The notes under the pieces were generated by a model. The model ran no database searches. It was not told where the DNA came from and worked only from the letters and a program-made list of their open reading frames with translations. From contig NZ_CP033169.1 in NCBI RefSeq assembly GCF_003691585.1, forward strand, positions 868,001 through 932,000: 64,000 nucleotides of DNA, written 5' to 3'. Source of the DNA: Biomaibacter acetigenes (lineage in GTDB: Bacteria; Bacillota; Thermosediminibacteria; Thermosediminibacterales; Tepidanaerobacteraceae). Made by a program: the position numbers and the translations under genes. Shown here piece after piece: positions 1-10,014 of the stretch. Positions within the stretch are counted from its first letter, which is position 1, and each line of letters begins with the position of its first letter.

Positions 1-2251
1 CTGGGCGGTATCGTGCTTCATCAGGGACGCATAGCCGAGATGAAGACAGGTGAAGGAAAAACCCTGGTGGCCACCATGCCCGCCTATTTAAACGCATTAA
101 CCGGAAAAGGTGTGCATGTAGTAACGGTCAACGATTACCTGGCTAGAAGAGACAGCGAGTGGATGGGGAAGATTTATAATTTCCTGGGCCTTGAAGTTGG
201 CCTCATAGTCCACGACCTGGATTATGAAGCCAGAAAGAAGGCCTATAATGCCGATATAACCTACGGCACCAACAATGAATTCGGCTTTGATTACCTGAGG
301 GACAACATGGTGCTGTATAAAGAGCAGATGGTTCAAAGACCCCTGAACTATGCCATCGTTGACGAGGTTGACAGCATACTCATAGATGAAGCCAGGACCC
401 CCGCTGATCATTTCCGGTCAGGCGGAGGAATCTACGGATATTTACTACAGGTTTGCAAGATTCGTTCCCAGGTTGAAAGAGGGCGAAGACTACAACGTGG
501 ATGAGAAGGCTCACAGCGTTATGCCCACGGAAAAAGGCATCAAGAAAGCCGAAAGTTTCCTCGGTGTTGAGAACCTGTATGATGAGGAAAACATGGAACT
601 ATTGCACCATTTCCAGCAGGCACTGAAAGCCCATGCCCTCATGAAGATCGATAGAGACTATGTGGTAAAAGACGGCCAGGTTATTATCGTAGATGAATTT
701 ACCGGAAGGCTCATGTTCGGAAGAAGGTACAGCGACGGCCTGCACCAGGCTATAGAGGCCAAGGAAGGCGTTAAAGTAGAGCATGAGAGCAAGACTCTTG
801 CTACAATAACCTTCCAGAACTATTTCAGGATGTATAAGAAGCTTTCCGGCATGACAGGTACCGCTGCCACCGAGGAAGAGGAGTTCAGGAAGATATACGG
901 GCTGGATGTGGTGGTCATACCCACAAACAAGCCCATGATAAGGGTTGATTACCCCGATGTGGTCTACAAGACCGAAAAGGGCAAATTTGAAGCCGTGGTC
1001 AATGAAATTGTGGAGTGTCACAAAAGAGGTCAGCCGGTGCTGGTAGGTACAGTTTCCATAGAAAAATCCGAGCTTTTGAGCAGTATGCTCAAAAGGAGGG
1101 GAATACCTCACCAGGTTCTGAATGCCAAGTACCACGAAAAGGAAGCCGAGATCGTGGCAAAGGCCGGCCAGAGAGGGGCAGTTACCATAGCCACGAACAT
1201 GGCCGGTAGGGGAACCGACATTGTGCTGGGTGAAGGGGTGGCAGAACTGGGAGGCCTTCATATTATAGGTACAGAGCGCCATGAGGCTCGCCGCATAGAC
1301 AACCAGCTCCGAGGCCGTTCCGGACGCCAGGGAGATCCGGGTTCTTCAAGATTTTATGTGTCTCTGGAAGATGATCTCATGAGGCTTTTCGGCTCCGATA
1401 ACATAAAGAGCATCATGGACCGCCTGGGTCTGGAGGAAGACCAGCCCATCGAGCACTCCCTGATTACAAAGGCCATAGAAAATGCGCAGAAAAAGGTGGA
1501 AGCCAGGAACTTTGACATAAGAAAACATGTGCTGGAATATGACGATGTCATGAATACCCAGAGGGAAGTCATATATTCCCAGCGCCGCAAGGTTCTGGAA
1601 AAGGAAGACCTCAAAGAAAGCATAAAACAGATGATAGTGGATGTGGTCGACAGGCTTCTGGAAATATATGCCGGAAAGGAGATCCATCCTGAAGAGTGGG
1701 ATATCAAAGGCCTTTCCGAATATATGGCGGATATATTCCAGATAAGGGATGTCATCGATTCCGCTTCTCTGGAGAACATGTCCAGGGATGATGTGCGGGA
1801 TACCCTCATCGAAAAAGCCCAGGCAGCCTATGAAAAGAAGGAAGAGGAACTGGGCAGCGAAACTATGCGGGAATTGGAAAGGTTCATCATGCTCAAGGTA
1901 GTGGACCAAAAATGGATGGACCACATCGACGCCATGGACCAGCTTCGGGAGGGCATAGGTCTTCGGGCTTACGGCCAGAGGGACCCGGTTATTGAATATA
2001 AAATCGAAGGATATGATATGTTCCAGGAGATGATAAAAAACATCCAGGAAGATACCCTGCGCTACTTGTTCAGGGTCCAGGTCAAGGCCGCTCCTCAAAT
2101 GCAGCAGAGAGCTTACAATGTTTCTTATTCCCACGGAGGGAGCGAGGAGAAAAGGCAGCCCATAAGGAAGGAAAAGAAGATAGGACGAAATGATCCGTGC
2201 CCCTGCGGTAGCGGTAAGAAATACAAGAAGTGCTGCGGACGCAATGCGTAA
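1..2251 (+). CDS. secA: SecA preprotein translocase ATPase (5' end cut by window; one frame break)
   Basis: SecA is the ATP-driven motor that pushes unfolded preproteins through SecYEG at the cytoplasmic membrane. The window opens inside the gene; the first visible residues lead into the Walker A motif ([11 protein letters not shown]). [32 protein letters not shown] and the zinc-binding tail [14 protein letters not shown] follow in the normal order. About 85 N-terminal residues are missing compared with the family. The frame breaks at a run of five C (398-402); removing one C restores ARTPLIISGQ and gives 749 visible residues, so a sequencing error is likely. prfB follows directly, as in many Firmicutes. 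Confidence 0.96.
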
Positions 2252-2327
2252 CGATGGGGGCAACACCCGAAAACCAACCGTTCGACTTTCAGATTTTTAC
2301 CAATAAAGAATTTAAGGTGGGATATGA

Positions 2328-3441
2328 ATGATCGAAGAATACAAAGTAGAACTTGAATCCTCAAGACAGATCTTATCAGAACTGAGGGATTCTCTTTGAA
2401 ATCGAAAAATTGCATGATGAAATAAAGGAGCTGGAGCAAAAAACATTGGTCCCTGGTTTTTGGGACGATCAGGAAAATGCCCAGAAGATACTCCAAAAGC
2501 TCAATGGTCTTAAAGAAAAGGTAGAAAAATTTGAGAGGCTAGAGCACAAACTTGAGGATGTGGAAACTCTAATAGAACTATATGAGGAAAGCCCCGATGA
2601 TGAGCTGGCGGAAGAAATAAAACAAGAAGTCATAGCCCTAAAAAACATGTTGGAAAAAGCCAGGCTGGAGACCCTGCTTTCGGGAAAATATGACAGCAAT
2701 AATGCCATAGTTTCCCTCCACGCCGGGGCCGGTGGCACAGAAGCCCAGGATTGGGTTCAGATGCTTCTTCGGATGTATACCCGTTGGGCTGAAGGCAGAG
2801 GATATAAAGTTACAACTCTAGACATACTGCCCGGAGAGGAAGCAGGTATAAAGAGCGTTACCATTCTGGTGGAAGGCCTCAACGCCTATGGATATCTGAA
2901 ATCCGAAAAAGGCGTCCACCGGCTTGTGCGCATATCGCCCTTTGATGCAGCCAACCGCCGCCATACATCTTTTGCTTCTGTTGATGTGATGCCTGAAATC
3001 GATGACGATGTGGAAATAGAAATAAAACCCGAAGACCTTAAAATAGACACCTTCAGGGCCAGCGGGGCCGGCGGCCAGTATGTAAATAAGACCGAATCGG
3101 CAGTGCGCATTACTCATATACCTACGGGCATTGTAGTGGCCTGTCAGACCGAGCGCTCCCAGCAGAGCAACCGTAATACCGCCATGAAGCTTCTGAAAGC
3201 TAAACTGTTTGAACTGCATCAGGAAGAGCAGCAAAAAGAACTGGATAAACTCCGGGGGGTTCAAAGAGAGATAGCCTGGGGCAGCCAGATAAGGTCCTAT
3301 GTATTCCATCCTTACAGCCTGGTGAAAGACCACAGGACCAATGTAGAGGTGGGAAATGTCCAGGCCGTCATGGACGGGGAAATTGATGAATTTATAAATG
3401 CATATCTGAAGTTAAATATCCAAACGGCCTATGAAAAATAG
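2328..3441 (+). CDS. prfB: Peptide chain release factor 2, programmed +1 frameshift
   Basis: RF2 releases finished peptides at UGA and UAA. Translation starts at ATG 2328 after a GGTGGG ribosome-binding site, reads 23 codons and meets an in-frame TGA (2397-2399) preceded by CTT. A +1 slip on CTT-T continues at GAA 2398 into the long frame ending at TAG 3439, for 370 residues. An internal Shine-Dalgarno-like GAGGGA (2384-2389) lies just upstream of the slip codon, as in the E. coli site. The GGQ peptidyl-hydrolysis motif is present ([12 protein letters not shown]). The frameshift autoregulates RF2: low RF2 gives slow UGA decoding and more slippage. The base after UGA is A rather than the common C. 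Confidence 0.96.
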
Positions 3442-3452
3442 GTCTTTTTTTT
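3426..3452 (+). terminator. Rho-independent terminator overlapping the prfB stop
   Basis: GGCCTAT (3426-3432) pairs with ATAGGTC (3438-3444) with one G-U pair and a 5-nt loop, followed by eight T. The hairpin contains the last prfB codons, and it separates secA-prfB from the comF/flagellar operon. Confidence 0.8.
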
Positions 3453-3571
3453 ATCGACAAAAAGAGGAAAAATGGCTTTTATGGTAGAATATTGTAAAAT
3501 AATATCAACCTATTTGCCGAATAGGAAGGCCGTTGCAAGAAAATCATGGCATTACAGTACGGTGGTCGCTT

Positions 3572-4348
3572 ATGAGCATTGTTCATGAAATCACAAACGG
3601 AATACTGGACCTCATTTTTCCCCGGCAGCCTTACTGCCTTGTGTGCAATAACAAACTTGAGCCGGGGAAGGCACTGATTTGCCTTTCATGTGAAAACAAG
3701 GTGAAACCTGTAAGCCCGCCTTTATGTCGAAAATGTGGCAGGTCCCTCATGGCACCGGGTCCCACCACAGCCGGAAACACGGACTTTTCAGTCCCAGGCT
3801 TTTTCCGAAGTCAGGTGTATCATCTTTGCCGCGACTGCAGGGCAAGAGAACACTATTTTGTCGAAGCTCGTTCTTTCGGATACTATGAAGGCGTTTTAAG
3901 AGAACTAATACACCGGTTCAAATATGGTGGGAGACGGGAACTTGCCGAATTTCTTGGCGGCAGGATGGTCCAAACCCTGGAGCATATTTCCTGGCCGGCC
4001 TTCGACTATATTGTGCCTGTACCCCTTCATATAAAAAGGGAGCGGGAGCGGGGGTTTAATCAGGCATATCTACTGGCTTTTGTTGTGAACCGTCATACCG
4101 GTGTTCCCATTTTCAGGGGCTTTATAAGGATAAAACCCACTGAACACCAGACCCTGCTTGATAAATCTTTAAGGGAACAAAACCTTACAGGCGCTTTTGA
4201 AGTGGTGGATAAAGCCAGATTAAAGGGCAAAACACTGCTTTTGATAGATGACGTCTATACTACCGGCTCCACTGCAGATGAGTGTTCCAAAACTCTTATA
4301 AATGCCGGAGCCGATAGCGTGTTCGTATTGACCTGTGCCCGGGGATGA
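3572..4348 (+). CDS. comF: ComF family phosphoribosyltransferase-like competence protein
   Basis: ComFC-type protein: an N-terminal zinc ribbon (CxxC pairs in CLVCNNKLEPG, LICLSC, PLCRKCG, HLCRDC) and a C-terminal PRTase fold with the PRPP-binding signature LLIDDVYTTGSTADEC. It is a cytosolic accessory factor for DNA uptake in competent relatives. ATG 3572 is chosen for its GGTGG site six bases upstream; TTG 3533, 13 codons earlier, follows AGGAAGG and is possible. It heads the comF-yvyF-flgM operon as in Bacillus subtilis. A sigma-D-like GCCGAATA (3516-3523) with TAAA 17 bases upstream lies before it, but the spacing is poor. Confidence 0.88.
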   Translation: MSIVHEITNGILDLIFPRQPYCLVCNNKLEPGKALICLSCENKVKPVSPPLCRKCGRSLMAPGPTTAGNTDFSVPGFFRSQVYHLCRDCRAREHYFVEARSFGYYEGVLRELIHRFKYGGRRELAEFLGGRMVQTLEHISWPAFDYIVPVPLHIKRERERGFNQAYLLAFVVNRHTGVPIFRGFIRIKPTEHQTLLDKSLREQNLTGAFEVVDKARLKGKTLLLIDDVYTTGSTADECSKTLINAGADSVFVLTCARG

Positions 4349-4362
4349 GAGGAGGTGGAACA

Positions 4363-4768
4363 ATGGAGCTTAGAAATTGTCCAGTATGCGGGAAACTTTT
4401 CGTATATACCGTTAGAAATCTGTGCCCGGAATGTGCTAAAAAGGATGAAGAAAACTTTGAAAAGGTGCGGCAGTATCTCTATGATGTTCCTCAGGCGACA
4501 CTCGAAGAAATAGCGGAAAAAAACCGGCGTTCCCGCAAAGAATGTTCTGGAATATTTAAAAGAAGGCCGGCTTATGCTGAAAAAGAACAACCTGAACATT
4601 CTGAGCTGTGAGATGTGCGGCTCACCTATACTTACGGGCAGATACTGCGAAAAATGCGCCAAAGAAATGAAAGAGAAAATGGATAGTTTGAAGCACAGGG
4701 CTATAGGGGTAAATGAAGACATGCGGGGAACACTTCACCTTTCAAAGTTGCGAAAACGTGAAAAATAG
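4363..4768 (+). CDS. yvyF: Flagellar operon protein YvyF (TIGR03826 type), one frame break
   Basis: Small two-ended zinc-ribbon protein encoded in late flagellar operons; its biochemical role is not established. ATG 4363 has GGAGGTGG upstream. The N-terminal half has CPVCGKL and CPECAKK; the C-terminal half has CEMCGSP and CEKCAKE. The halves lie in two frames: a run of seven A (4517-4523) needs six to read EIAEKTGVPAKNVLEYLKEG and join them into 134 residues, the usual family length. The break is therefore probably a base-call error. It lies between comF and flgM, the position of yvyF in B. subtilis. Confidence 0.85.
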
Positions 4769-4848
4769 AAAAAGCACCCATAAAACCTTAGAAATACAGA
4801 GATATTGAGACATAAATTAGTTCTGATGCCGTATATAATGCTCACTTT

Positions 4849-4876
4849 TTGACAGGATATTTCCGATAAATATAAC
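4849..4876 (+). promoter_or_regulatory. Sigma-A-type promoter upstream of flgM
   Basis: TTGACA (4849-4854), 16-base spacer, TATAAC (4871-4876), in the 136-base gap before flgM. The spacer contains TTCCGATAA, resembling a sigma-D -10 element, but no TAAA sits at the matching -35 distance, so only the sigma-A reading is supported. Confidence 0.55.
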
Positions 4877-4904
4877 AGCAGAAGAAATAATAGGGGGCAT
4901 TGGT

Positions 4905-5201
4905 ATGAATATTTCCCGAAGCCAGTTGAATAGTTTTATACGCATATATTCTGAAAACGGCAAGGAAATCCATAGCAAAGACAAAGAAAAATCTAAAACT
5001 ACTCATGCTGACAGCATAAGTCTCTCTGCAGAGGCAAGGGAATTATTAAAAGCCGCAAAATCCGTGATGACCAATCAGGAAATAAGAGAAGAAAAGGTTG
5101 CTCTGTTAAAGGAAAAAATAAACAGGGGCACTTATAATATCGACGGCCAACTGGTAGCTGAAAAGATAATAGAGGAGCATTTTAACGGTAAAATGATTTA
5201 G
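4905..5201 (+). CDS. flgM: Anti-sigma factor FlgM
   Basis: FlgM binds and inhibits the flagellar sigma factor (sigma-28/SigD) until the hook-basal body is finished. At 98 residues with a basic, Ser-rich N-terminus, DSISLSAEAREL and a C-terminal helical half (REEKVALLKEKINRGTYNID), it fits the family well. The start follows AGGGGGC. flgN follows 34 bases later, and the whole run to csrA is probably one operon. Confidence 0.93.
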   Translation: MNISRSQLNSFIRIYSENGKEIHSKDKEKSKTTHADSISLSAEARELLKAAKSVMTNQEIREEKVALLKEKINRGTYNIDGQLVAEKIIEEHFNGKMI

Positions 5202-5235
5202 GGGCAAAACGATAAGGGAAAATGGGGGCTTTAAA

Positions 5236-5745
5236 ATGGAAACCGCAGATAATGTATATTTTGCGGAACTCATTGATGAATTAAATAATGAGCTGTCCAT
5301 ATATAAAGAGCTTTTATCCATAGCCGGAAAGAAAACCGATATTCTCATCAAAGGAAATGTAAAAGTTCTGTCGGAGATTACCGGTATCGAGCAAGATCTG
5401 GTTTTAAAGCTAGGCAGGATAGAGGCAAGAAGATTTGATATAGTAAAGCAGATCGCATCTTTTTACAAAAAAGATGTGTCCGATGTAAACGCCAGTTTCT
5501 TTGAAAGCATTTTGCCTCCGGAAGAACTTGCAAGATTCACCCGGGTATTTCATGAACTTAAAAACGTTTTAGCTGAGCTTGAGCATAAAAACAATACCAA
5601 TGAGAAATTGATAAAGCGGGCTCTTGACTATATAAAATTCTCTCTTGAGGTCATAACCGAAGCGGGCAAGGAGACATCGGTATATGATGCCCGGGGAAAA
5701 AATTCTGGAGAAGGAGCGCTGCGCCTGATAGACAAAAAAGCATAA
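5236..5745 (+). CDS. flgN: FlgN flagellar hook-filament junction chaperone
   Basis: FlgN is a cytosolic type III export chaperone for FlgK and FlgL. The 169-residue protein is almost entirely helical (ELIDELNNELSIYKELLSIA near the start). Identity rests on this pattern and on its place between flgM and flgK, because the family diverges in sequence. A GGGGGC-like site precedes ATG 5236. Confidence 0.85.
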   Translation: METADNVYFAELIDELNNELSIYKELLSIAGKKTDILIKGNVKVLSEITGIEQDLVLKLGRIEARRFDIVKQIASFYKKDVSDVNASFFESILPPEELARFTRVFHELKNVLAELEHKNNTNEKLIKRALDYIKFSLEVITEAGKETSVYDARGKNSGEGALRLIDKKA

Positions 5746-5757
5746 GGCGGTGAAGTA

Positions 5758-7173
5758 ATGTATTCGAGTTTTTTCGGCATAGAGATTGCTAAAAAAGCCC
5801 TTTTTGCCCAGCAGCGGGCCCAGGAAAATGTGTCGCACAACATTGCCAATGCCAACACCCCGGGGTATTCCCGGCAAAGGGCAATAATGGAATCGACCTA
5901 TGTGAAACCTTACGGCGGTACTAATCTGGCCGGGACCGGCGCCTATCAGCTTGGGTCTGGCGTGAAGGTAGAAGACATCGCCAGAGTGCGGGATGCCTTT
6001 AAAGACATGCAGTTTCGCGAGGAAAACTCAGGCCTGGGATTCTGGCAGTTCCAGGCGGATTCATTGAAACAGATCGAAGCGGTCTTCAATGAACCTTCCG
6101 ATATAGGTGTGTCATCGGTACTGACCGAATTTTGGAAATCCCTGGAGGAACTTTCCAAAAATCCCGAGGCCGTGGAAATAAGGGAAACGGTTAAGGAAAG
6201 GGCCGTTACCCTGACCAATACCATAAATCATACGGCAAACCAGCTTCAGCAGATCATAAATGACGTGAACTTCAGGCTTTCCATTAAAGTCGATGAGGTA
6301 AACAACCTTGCAAAGCAGATTTCCGAGCTCAACGCCCAAATACAACAAACGGAAATAGTGGGCGTTACCGCCAGTGACTTAAGGGACAAAAGAGACCTTT
6401 TGCTTGATGACCTTTCGAAACTGGTCAACATAGACACCTACGAGGACCAGAACGGCATATTTACGGTAACCGTCGGTGGGGCCATAATGATAAAAGGTTC
6501 CGACTATGAGGCCATGAAATTTGACATTGATAACCCTTCAGATGGTGTAAGATGGTCAGGTTATAATACCGATGTAAACTTATCAAAAGGGGAATTGAAG
6601 GGACTTTTGGAATTAAGGGATAACAAAATAAAGGTATATCAGGATAAGCTCAATAGTTTTACAACCGCTTTTGTAAGTAATTTTAATAGCATTCATAAAA
6701 ATGGTTATGACCTTGACGGCAATCCAGGTGTAGACTTTTTCCGCCAGCCTCCAAATGCAGGCGAAATAATTTCGGTTAGTGGTGATATCTTAAACGATAT
6801 TAGGAAAATAGCAGCTGCAGGTAGTAGTACAGGTGTGCCCGGCGACAACGAAAATGCCCTGGCCCTGGCAAATCTTAAATATGACAAGGTCTTGATCGAC
6901 GGTCAAAATATCACCCTGGACGACTATTACGGATCACTCATCTCGAAACTGGGCGTGGATTCCCAGGAAGCCCAGCGCATGGCAGCCAGCCAGGAAGTAA
7001 TGGTGAGCCAGCTCGACGAGCAGAGAAAGGAAATTTCCAGTGTTTCCCTGGATGAAGAAATGGCCAAAATGGTCATGTACCAGCATGCCTATAATGCCGC
7101 TGCCAGGATGGTTACCACCCTGGATGAGATGATAGATACCATTGTAAACAGAATGGGCATAACAGGAAGGTAG
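5758..7173 (+). CDS. flgK: Flagellar hook-associated protein 1 (FlgK)
   Basis: FlgK is the first hook-filament junction protein, exported through the flagellar channel. The N-terminus FFGIEIAKKALFAQQRAQ and the rod-hook motif NIANANTPGYSRQ are diagnostic; the C-terminus has the matching helix (MVMYQHAYNAAARMVTTLDE). At 471 residues it is a normal minimal length. The central part (about 6480-6900) is richer in A/T than the ends, the segment expected to form the exposed domain. ATG 5758 follows GGCGGTGA just after flgN. Confidence 0.95.
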   Translation: MYSSFFGIEIAKKALFAQQRAQENVSHNIANANTPGYSRQRAIMESTYVKPYGGTNLAGTGAYQLGSGVKVEDIARVRDAFKDMQFREENSGLGFWQFQADSLKQIEAVFNEPSDIGVSSVLTEFWKSLEELSKNPEAVEIRETVKERAVTLTNTINHTANQLQQIINDVNFRLSIKVDEVNNLAKQISELNAQIQQTEIVGVTASDLRDKRDLLLDDLSKLVNIDTYEDQNGIFTVTVGGAIMIKGSDYEAMKFDIDNPSDGVRWSGYNTDVNLSKGELKGLLELRDNKIKVYQDKLNSFTTAFVSNFNSIHKNGYDLDGNPGVDFFRQPPNAGEIISVSGDILNDIRKIAAAGSSTGVPGDNENALALANLKYDKVLIDGQNITLDDYYGSLISKLGVDSQEAQRMAASQEVMVSQLDEQRKEISSVSLDEEMAKMVMYQHAYNAAARMVTTLDEMIDTIVNRMGITGR

Positions 7174-7180
7174 TGAAATC

Positions 7181-8065
7181 ATGCGCATAACTCAGGGAAT
7201 GATAACCGAAGCTTTCATGCGAAACCTTTCCTACAATCTAAAAAGGCTCAATGATAAAGAGGACATGCTGTCATCGGGCAAAAGGGTGAGGCGTCCCTCC
7301 GATGATCCGGTGTCCGCCATTCTTGCCATGAGACTAAGGAATACCCTTTCCGGCATTGAGCAATACAACAAGAATGTAAACGATGCCCTCACCTGGCTTA
7401 AGAACACAGAGTCGGCCCTGGCCAATACCGGCGACATCCTCCAGCGCATCCGGGAGCTTACGGTCAATGCGGCCAACGACACCCTTACTCCTGAAGACAG
7501 ACAGACTATACTCGACGAGGTATCCCAGCTCAAACTCCAGATATTGCAGGAAGCCAACACCAGCTATAACAACAGATACCTCTTCGGCGGGTATGCCACA
7601 GACCAGCCGCCTTTCTATATTGATAGCATTACAGGCAAAATAACAGCAAATACCAGCGCGACGGGGACTTTAAAATACAACCTTGGCATGAACAATAATA
7701 TGGATGTTAATGTACTGGGCACTGATGTCTTCTCAGATTTATTTACCACTGTGGAATCCATAGAATCCGATCTTAAATTAAACGATGCCTCTGCCCTGTC
7801 GGGCAGACTAACCGACCTTGACAACGCCATCAACATCGTATTAAAATACCGCTCCCAGATAGGCGCCAAATCTAACCGTCTCGATGCCACCAAATCAAGG
7901 TTGGAGTCCAATGAGATAGATTATACCGACCTTCTTTCCAAAACCGAGGATGTGGATGTGGCAAAGACTATCATGGACCTTAAGATGGACGAAAACGTCT
8001 ACAGGGCATCCCTTGCCGTAGGTGCCCGCATCATCCAGCCCACGCTGGTGGATTTTCTAAGATAA
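7181..8065 (+). CDS. flgL: Flagellar hook-associated protein 3 (FlgL)
   Basis: FlgL is the second hook-filament junction protein, flagellin-like at both ends. Family signatures are MRITQGMITEAFMRNL at the N-terminus, SSGKRVRRPSDDPV, and the C-terminal helix DLKMDENVYRASLAVGARII. At 294 residues it has the normal length. It starts eight bases after the flgK stop with GGAAGG upstream, so the two are translated from one message. Confidence 0.95.
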   Translation: MRITQGMITEAFMRNLSYNLKRLNDKEDMLSSGKRVRRPSDDPVSAILAMRLRNTLSGIEQYNKNVNDALTWLKNTESALANTGDILQRIRELTVNAANDTLTPEDRQTILDEVSQLKLQILQEANTSYNNRYLFGGYATDQPPFYIDSITGKITANTSATGTLKYNLGMNNNMDVNVLGTDVFSDLFTTVESIESDLKLNDASALSGRLTDLDNAINIVLKYRSQIGAKSNRLDATKSRLESNEIDYTDLLSKTEDVDVAKTIMDLKMDENVYRASLAVGARIIQPTLVDFLR

Positions 8066-8192
8066 AGAGGGCGGGCAGCGGATTCAATTTATACTATTTT
8101 TGAAGCCGGAAGAGCCCTAGGACGTCATGAACCGCCGGCGATGCGTTATTAAACCAGTATCAATGATGGTAATGTTAAAAAAGAGTGATCAT

Positions 8193-8771
8193 ATGCTTTT
8201 ATATGACCTGGACATAAAATTCGGTTTCGGTCAGATCGGAATAAATATTTATCCCGGGGATTTTTCTTTGAAAAAAGCTTCGGATTCGGGCTTTGACATG
8301 AAGATAAAAAAGCCCGAAATTATTATTTCCACCCGATATCCCGAAATAAACATTGATTTTTCCCGCTGCCGGTCGGAAATGGGATATCCTTCCCTGCCTG
8401 AAGCGGCCATCCAGTGGCAGTATGATGGCAAACAGACGGTCTCGGACTATATCGATAAAAAAGTTGCCGAGGGCAATGCACTGGCTGATATCCATAAAGG
8501 AGTATCCATCCAGGAAATAGCCTATAGCGATGCCTTTCCCGAACCTCCGGAGACCAATGTAGATTTTATCCCCAAATCCCGGCCTGAAATAACCGTGCAG
8601 CCGGGGCAGGCAAGTGTAGATTTTACCCCTGGGGATATAACAGTTTCCGTAAACCCCTTACCTGTAAAATTCAACTACGACCGGGCTAGGGTAAATGTAT
8701 TTCTCGAGAAAAAACCATACATAAATATAAATGCCGTTTACGTGGGGAGAAAATTTGATTTAAAGGTATAG
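8193..8771 (+). CDS. DUF6470 (YviE-like) flagellar operon protein
   Basis: This protein has no known activity; its match is to YviE of B. subtilis, which occupies the same place between flgL and fliW. It consists of short beta-like repeats with alternating hydrophobic residues (KPEIIISTRYPEINIDF, SRPEITVQPGQASVDFTPGD). ATG 8193 gives 192 residues and the family-like start LLYDLDIKFGFGQIGINIYP. ATG 8127, 22 codons upstream, is in frame but lacks a good ribosome-binding site. Confidence 0.72.
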   Translation: MLLYDLDIKFGFGQIGINIYPGDFSLKKASDSGFDMKIKKPEIIISTRYPEINIDFSRCRSEMGYPSLPEAAIQWQYDGKQTVSDYIDKKVAEGNALADIHKGVSIQEIAYSDAFPEPPETNVDFIPKSRPEITVQPGQASVDFTPGDITVSVNPLPVKFNYDRARVNVFLEKKPYININAVYVGRKFDLKV

Positions 8772-8855
8772 CACCTTTAAAATTTTTGTGACATTGATAG
8801 AGATTATAAAGGTACTAATAAGTTGTAAATAATTAATGAGGGGGGGCTGCCTTAC

Positions 8856-9311
8856 ATGCTCATAAATAGCAAAAGGTTTGGCCAGCTTGACATAGATGAA
8901 ACAAAAATAATCACCTTTATTAATGGCCTTTTGGGCTTCGAACACCTAAAAAAATACATCATCCTCGACCATCCTGGAAGCGACTTTTTAAAATGGTTGC
9001 AGTCCATCGATGACCTCGATATATCCCTTCCGGTCGTGGACCCAACAGCTTTTTTCCCCGATTACTCTCCTCGCATCAGCCGAGATGACCTTGATACCAT
9101 AGGCATAAAAAACATCGAAGATGCCATAGTCCTCTGCATCATAACCGTTCCTTCCGACATCCAAAAAGCCACCATAAACCTCAAAGCTCCCGTAATCTTA
9201 AACCCCGCATGCCGCCTGGCGGACCAGATGATAGCCGAAAACTCTGAGTATAAAGTAAAACATCCTCTCACACTAAACGAAAAGCCGGAGGGACGGTGCG
9301 CCGGATGTTGA
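8856..9311 (+). CDS. fliW: Flagellar assembly factor FliW
   Basis: FliW binds cytosolic flagellin or, when flagellin is low, CsrA, relieving CsrA repression of hag translation. The 151-residue protein has the family hallmarks FINGLLGFEHLKKYIILDHP and LNPACRLADQMI. It starts after a run of seven G and overlaps csrA by seven bases, which couples their translation. A plausible CsrA target is visible 10 kb downstream in the hag leader. Confidence 0.94.
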   Translation: MLINSKRFGQLDIDETKIITFINGLLGFEHLKKYIILDHPGSDFLKWLQSIDDLDISLPVVDPTAFFPDYSPRISRDDLDTIGIKNIEDAIVLCIITVPSDIQKATINLKAPVILNPACRLADQMIAENSEYKVKHPLTLNEKPEGRCAGC

Positions 9312-9514
9312 TACTCTCGAGAAAAAAGGGCCAGAGTTTCTCCATCGGCAAACACATAACCATAAAAATCCTCGAAATAGAAGGCGACAGAGTGGGGCTC
9401 GGAATAGAGGCTCCGAAGGATATGAAAGTTCTGCGCACGGAGCTTTATGAGGAAATCATAGATGAAAACAAACAGGCGGTGAATGTTTCGGACGATGCGC
9501 TGAAAAATTTATAA
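9305..9514 (+). CDS. csrA: Carbon storage regulator CsrA
   Basis: CsrA is a dimeric RNA-binding repressor of translation that recognises GGA in hairpin loops. The protein begins MLILSRKKGQSF and carries GLGIEAPKDMKVLRTELYEE with the RNA-contacting Arg. ATG 9305 gives the canonical start at 69 residues; GTG 9296 is in frame but only two bases from the GGAGGGA site. It lies inside the fliW stop region. In B. subtilis hag is next; here 9.7 kb of other genes intervene. Confidence 0.95.
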   Translation: MLILSRKKGQSFSIGKHITIKILEIEGDRVGLGIEAPKDMKVLRTELYEEIIDENKQAVNVSDDALKNL

Positions 9515-9585
9515 GTACGTAATTCGCAACCATAAGCCGATGATGTTTCGCAGCCTGGATTTTTTTTGTGCTTTCGTCATCAATA

Positions 9586-9615
9586 TTGATATATAATTTT
9601 AAAATGTGGTATGAT
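9586..9615 (+). promoter_or_regulatory. Sigma-A promoter of the MNT/HEPN pair
   Basis: TTGATA (9586-9591), 18-base spacer, TATGAT (9610-9615), about 37 bases upstream of the nucleotidyltransferase start. The short leader suits a self-contained toxin-antitoxin unit. Confidence 0.55.
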
Positions 9616-9651
9616 AACAAAAAGGGTTGCTAAAAAATGGAGGATATATAT

Positions 9652-10014
9652 ATGCCTTCAACAGAAATGGCAAGCTATAGAGAATACATGAAAAAGATGA
9701 TAGATATAGAAAAACAAAAATTGAATATGAGATATGAGAAAGCGTGGGAAGTCGCAAAGCAAATAGCCTGCCTTCTCCGCCAAAAATACAGTGCAAAGAA
9801 GGTATGGGTTTTCGGCTCCCTTGCAAAAAAAGAGATGTTCAACCCATGGTCTGACATTGATATAGCTGTCGAAGGAATACCACACGAATTATATTATAAA
9901 GCTATTGCTGAAGTTATATCCCTCTCACCGGAATATAAAATAGACATTGTAGATATTTGGGACTGCAGTCCTTTGTTTCGAGAAAATATTCAAAAGGAGG
10001 GGATATTAATATGA
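9652..10014 (+). CDS. MntA-like nucleotidyltransferase antitoxin
   Basis: Minimal nucleotidyltransferase of the MNT family, 120 residues. The signature VWVFGSLAKKEMF followed by SDIDIAV is the GS-x-DxD catalytic core, and IDIVD supplies the third acid. In studied HEPN/MNT pairs the MNT protein neutralises the HEPN RNase toxin by adding AMP groups. ATG 9652 is preferred because GGAGG (9639-9643) is correctly spaced before it; ATG 9637 overlaps that site. It overlaps the next gene by four bases (ATGA). Confidence 0.82.
   Translation: MPSTEMASYREYMKKMIDIEKQKLNMRYEKAWEVAKQIACLLRQKYSAKKVWVFGSLAKKEMFNPWSDIDIAVEGIPHELYYKAIAEVISLSPEYKIDIVDIWDCSPLFRENIQKEGILI

Noticed and set aside
1346-2266. Long open frame on the minus strand opposite secA
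   Set aside because: It is antisense to strongly conserved secA coding sequence, has no ribosome-binding site and shows no domain.
2397-2399. prfB as a pseudogene because of the early TGA
   Set aside because: The stop sits in a classic CTT-TGA slip site with an upstream Shine-Dalgarno-like element; the +1 frame is complete.
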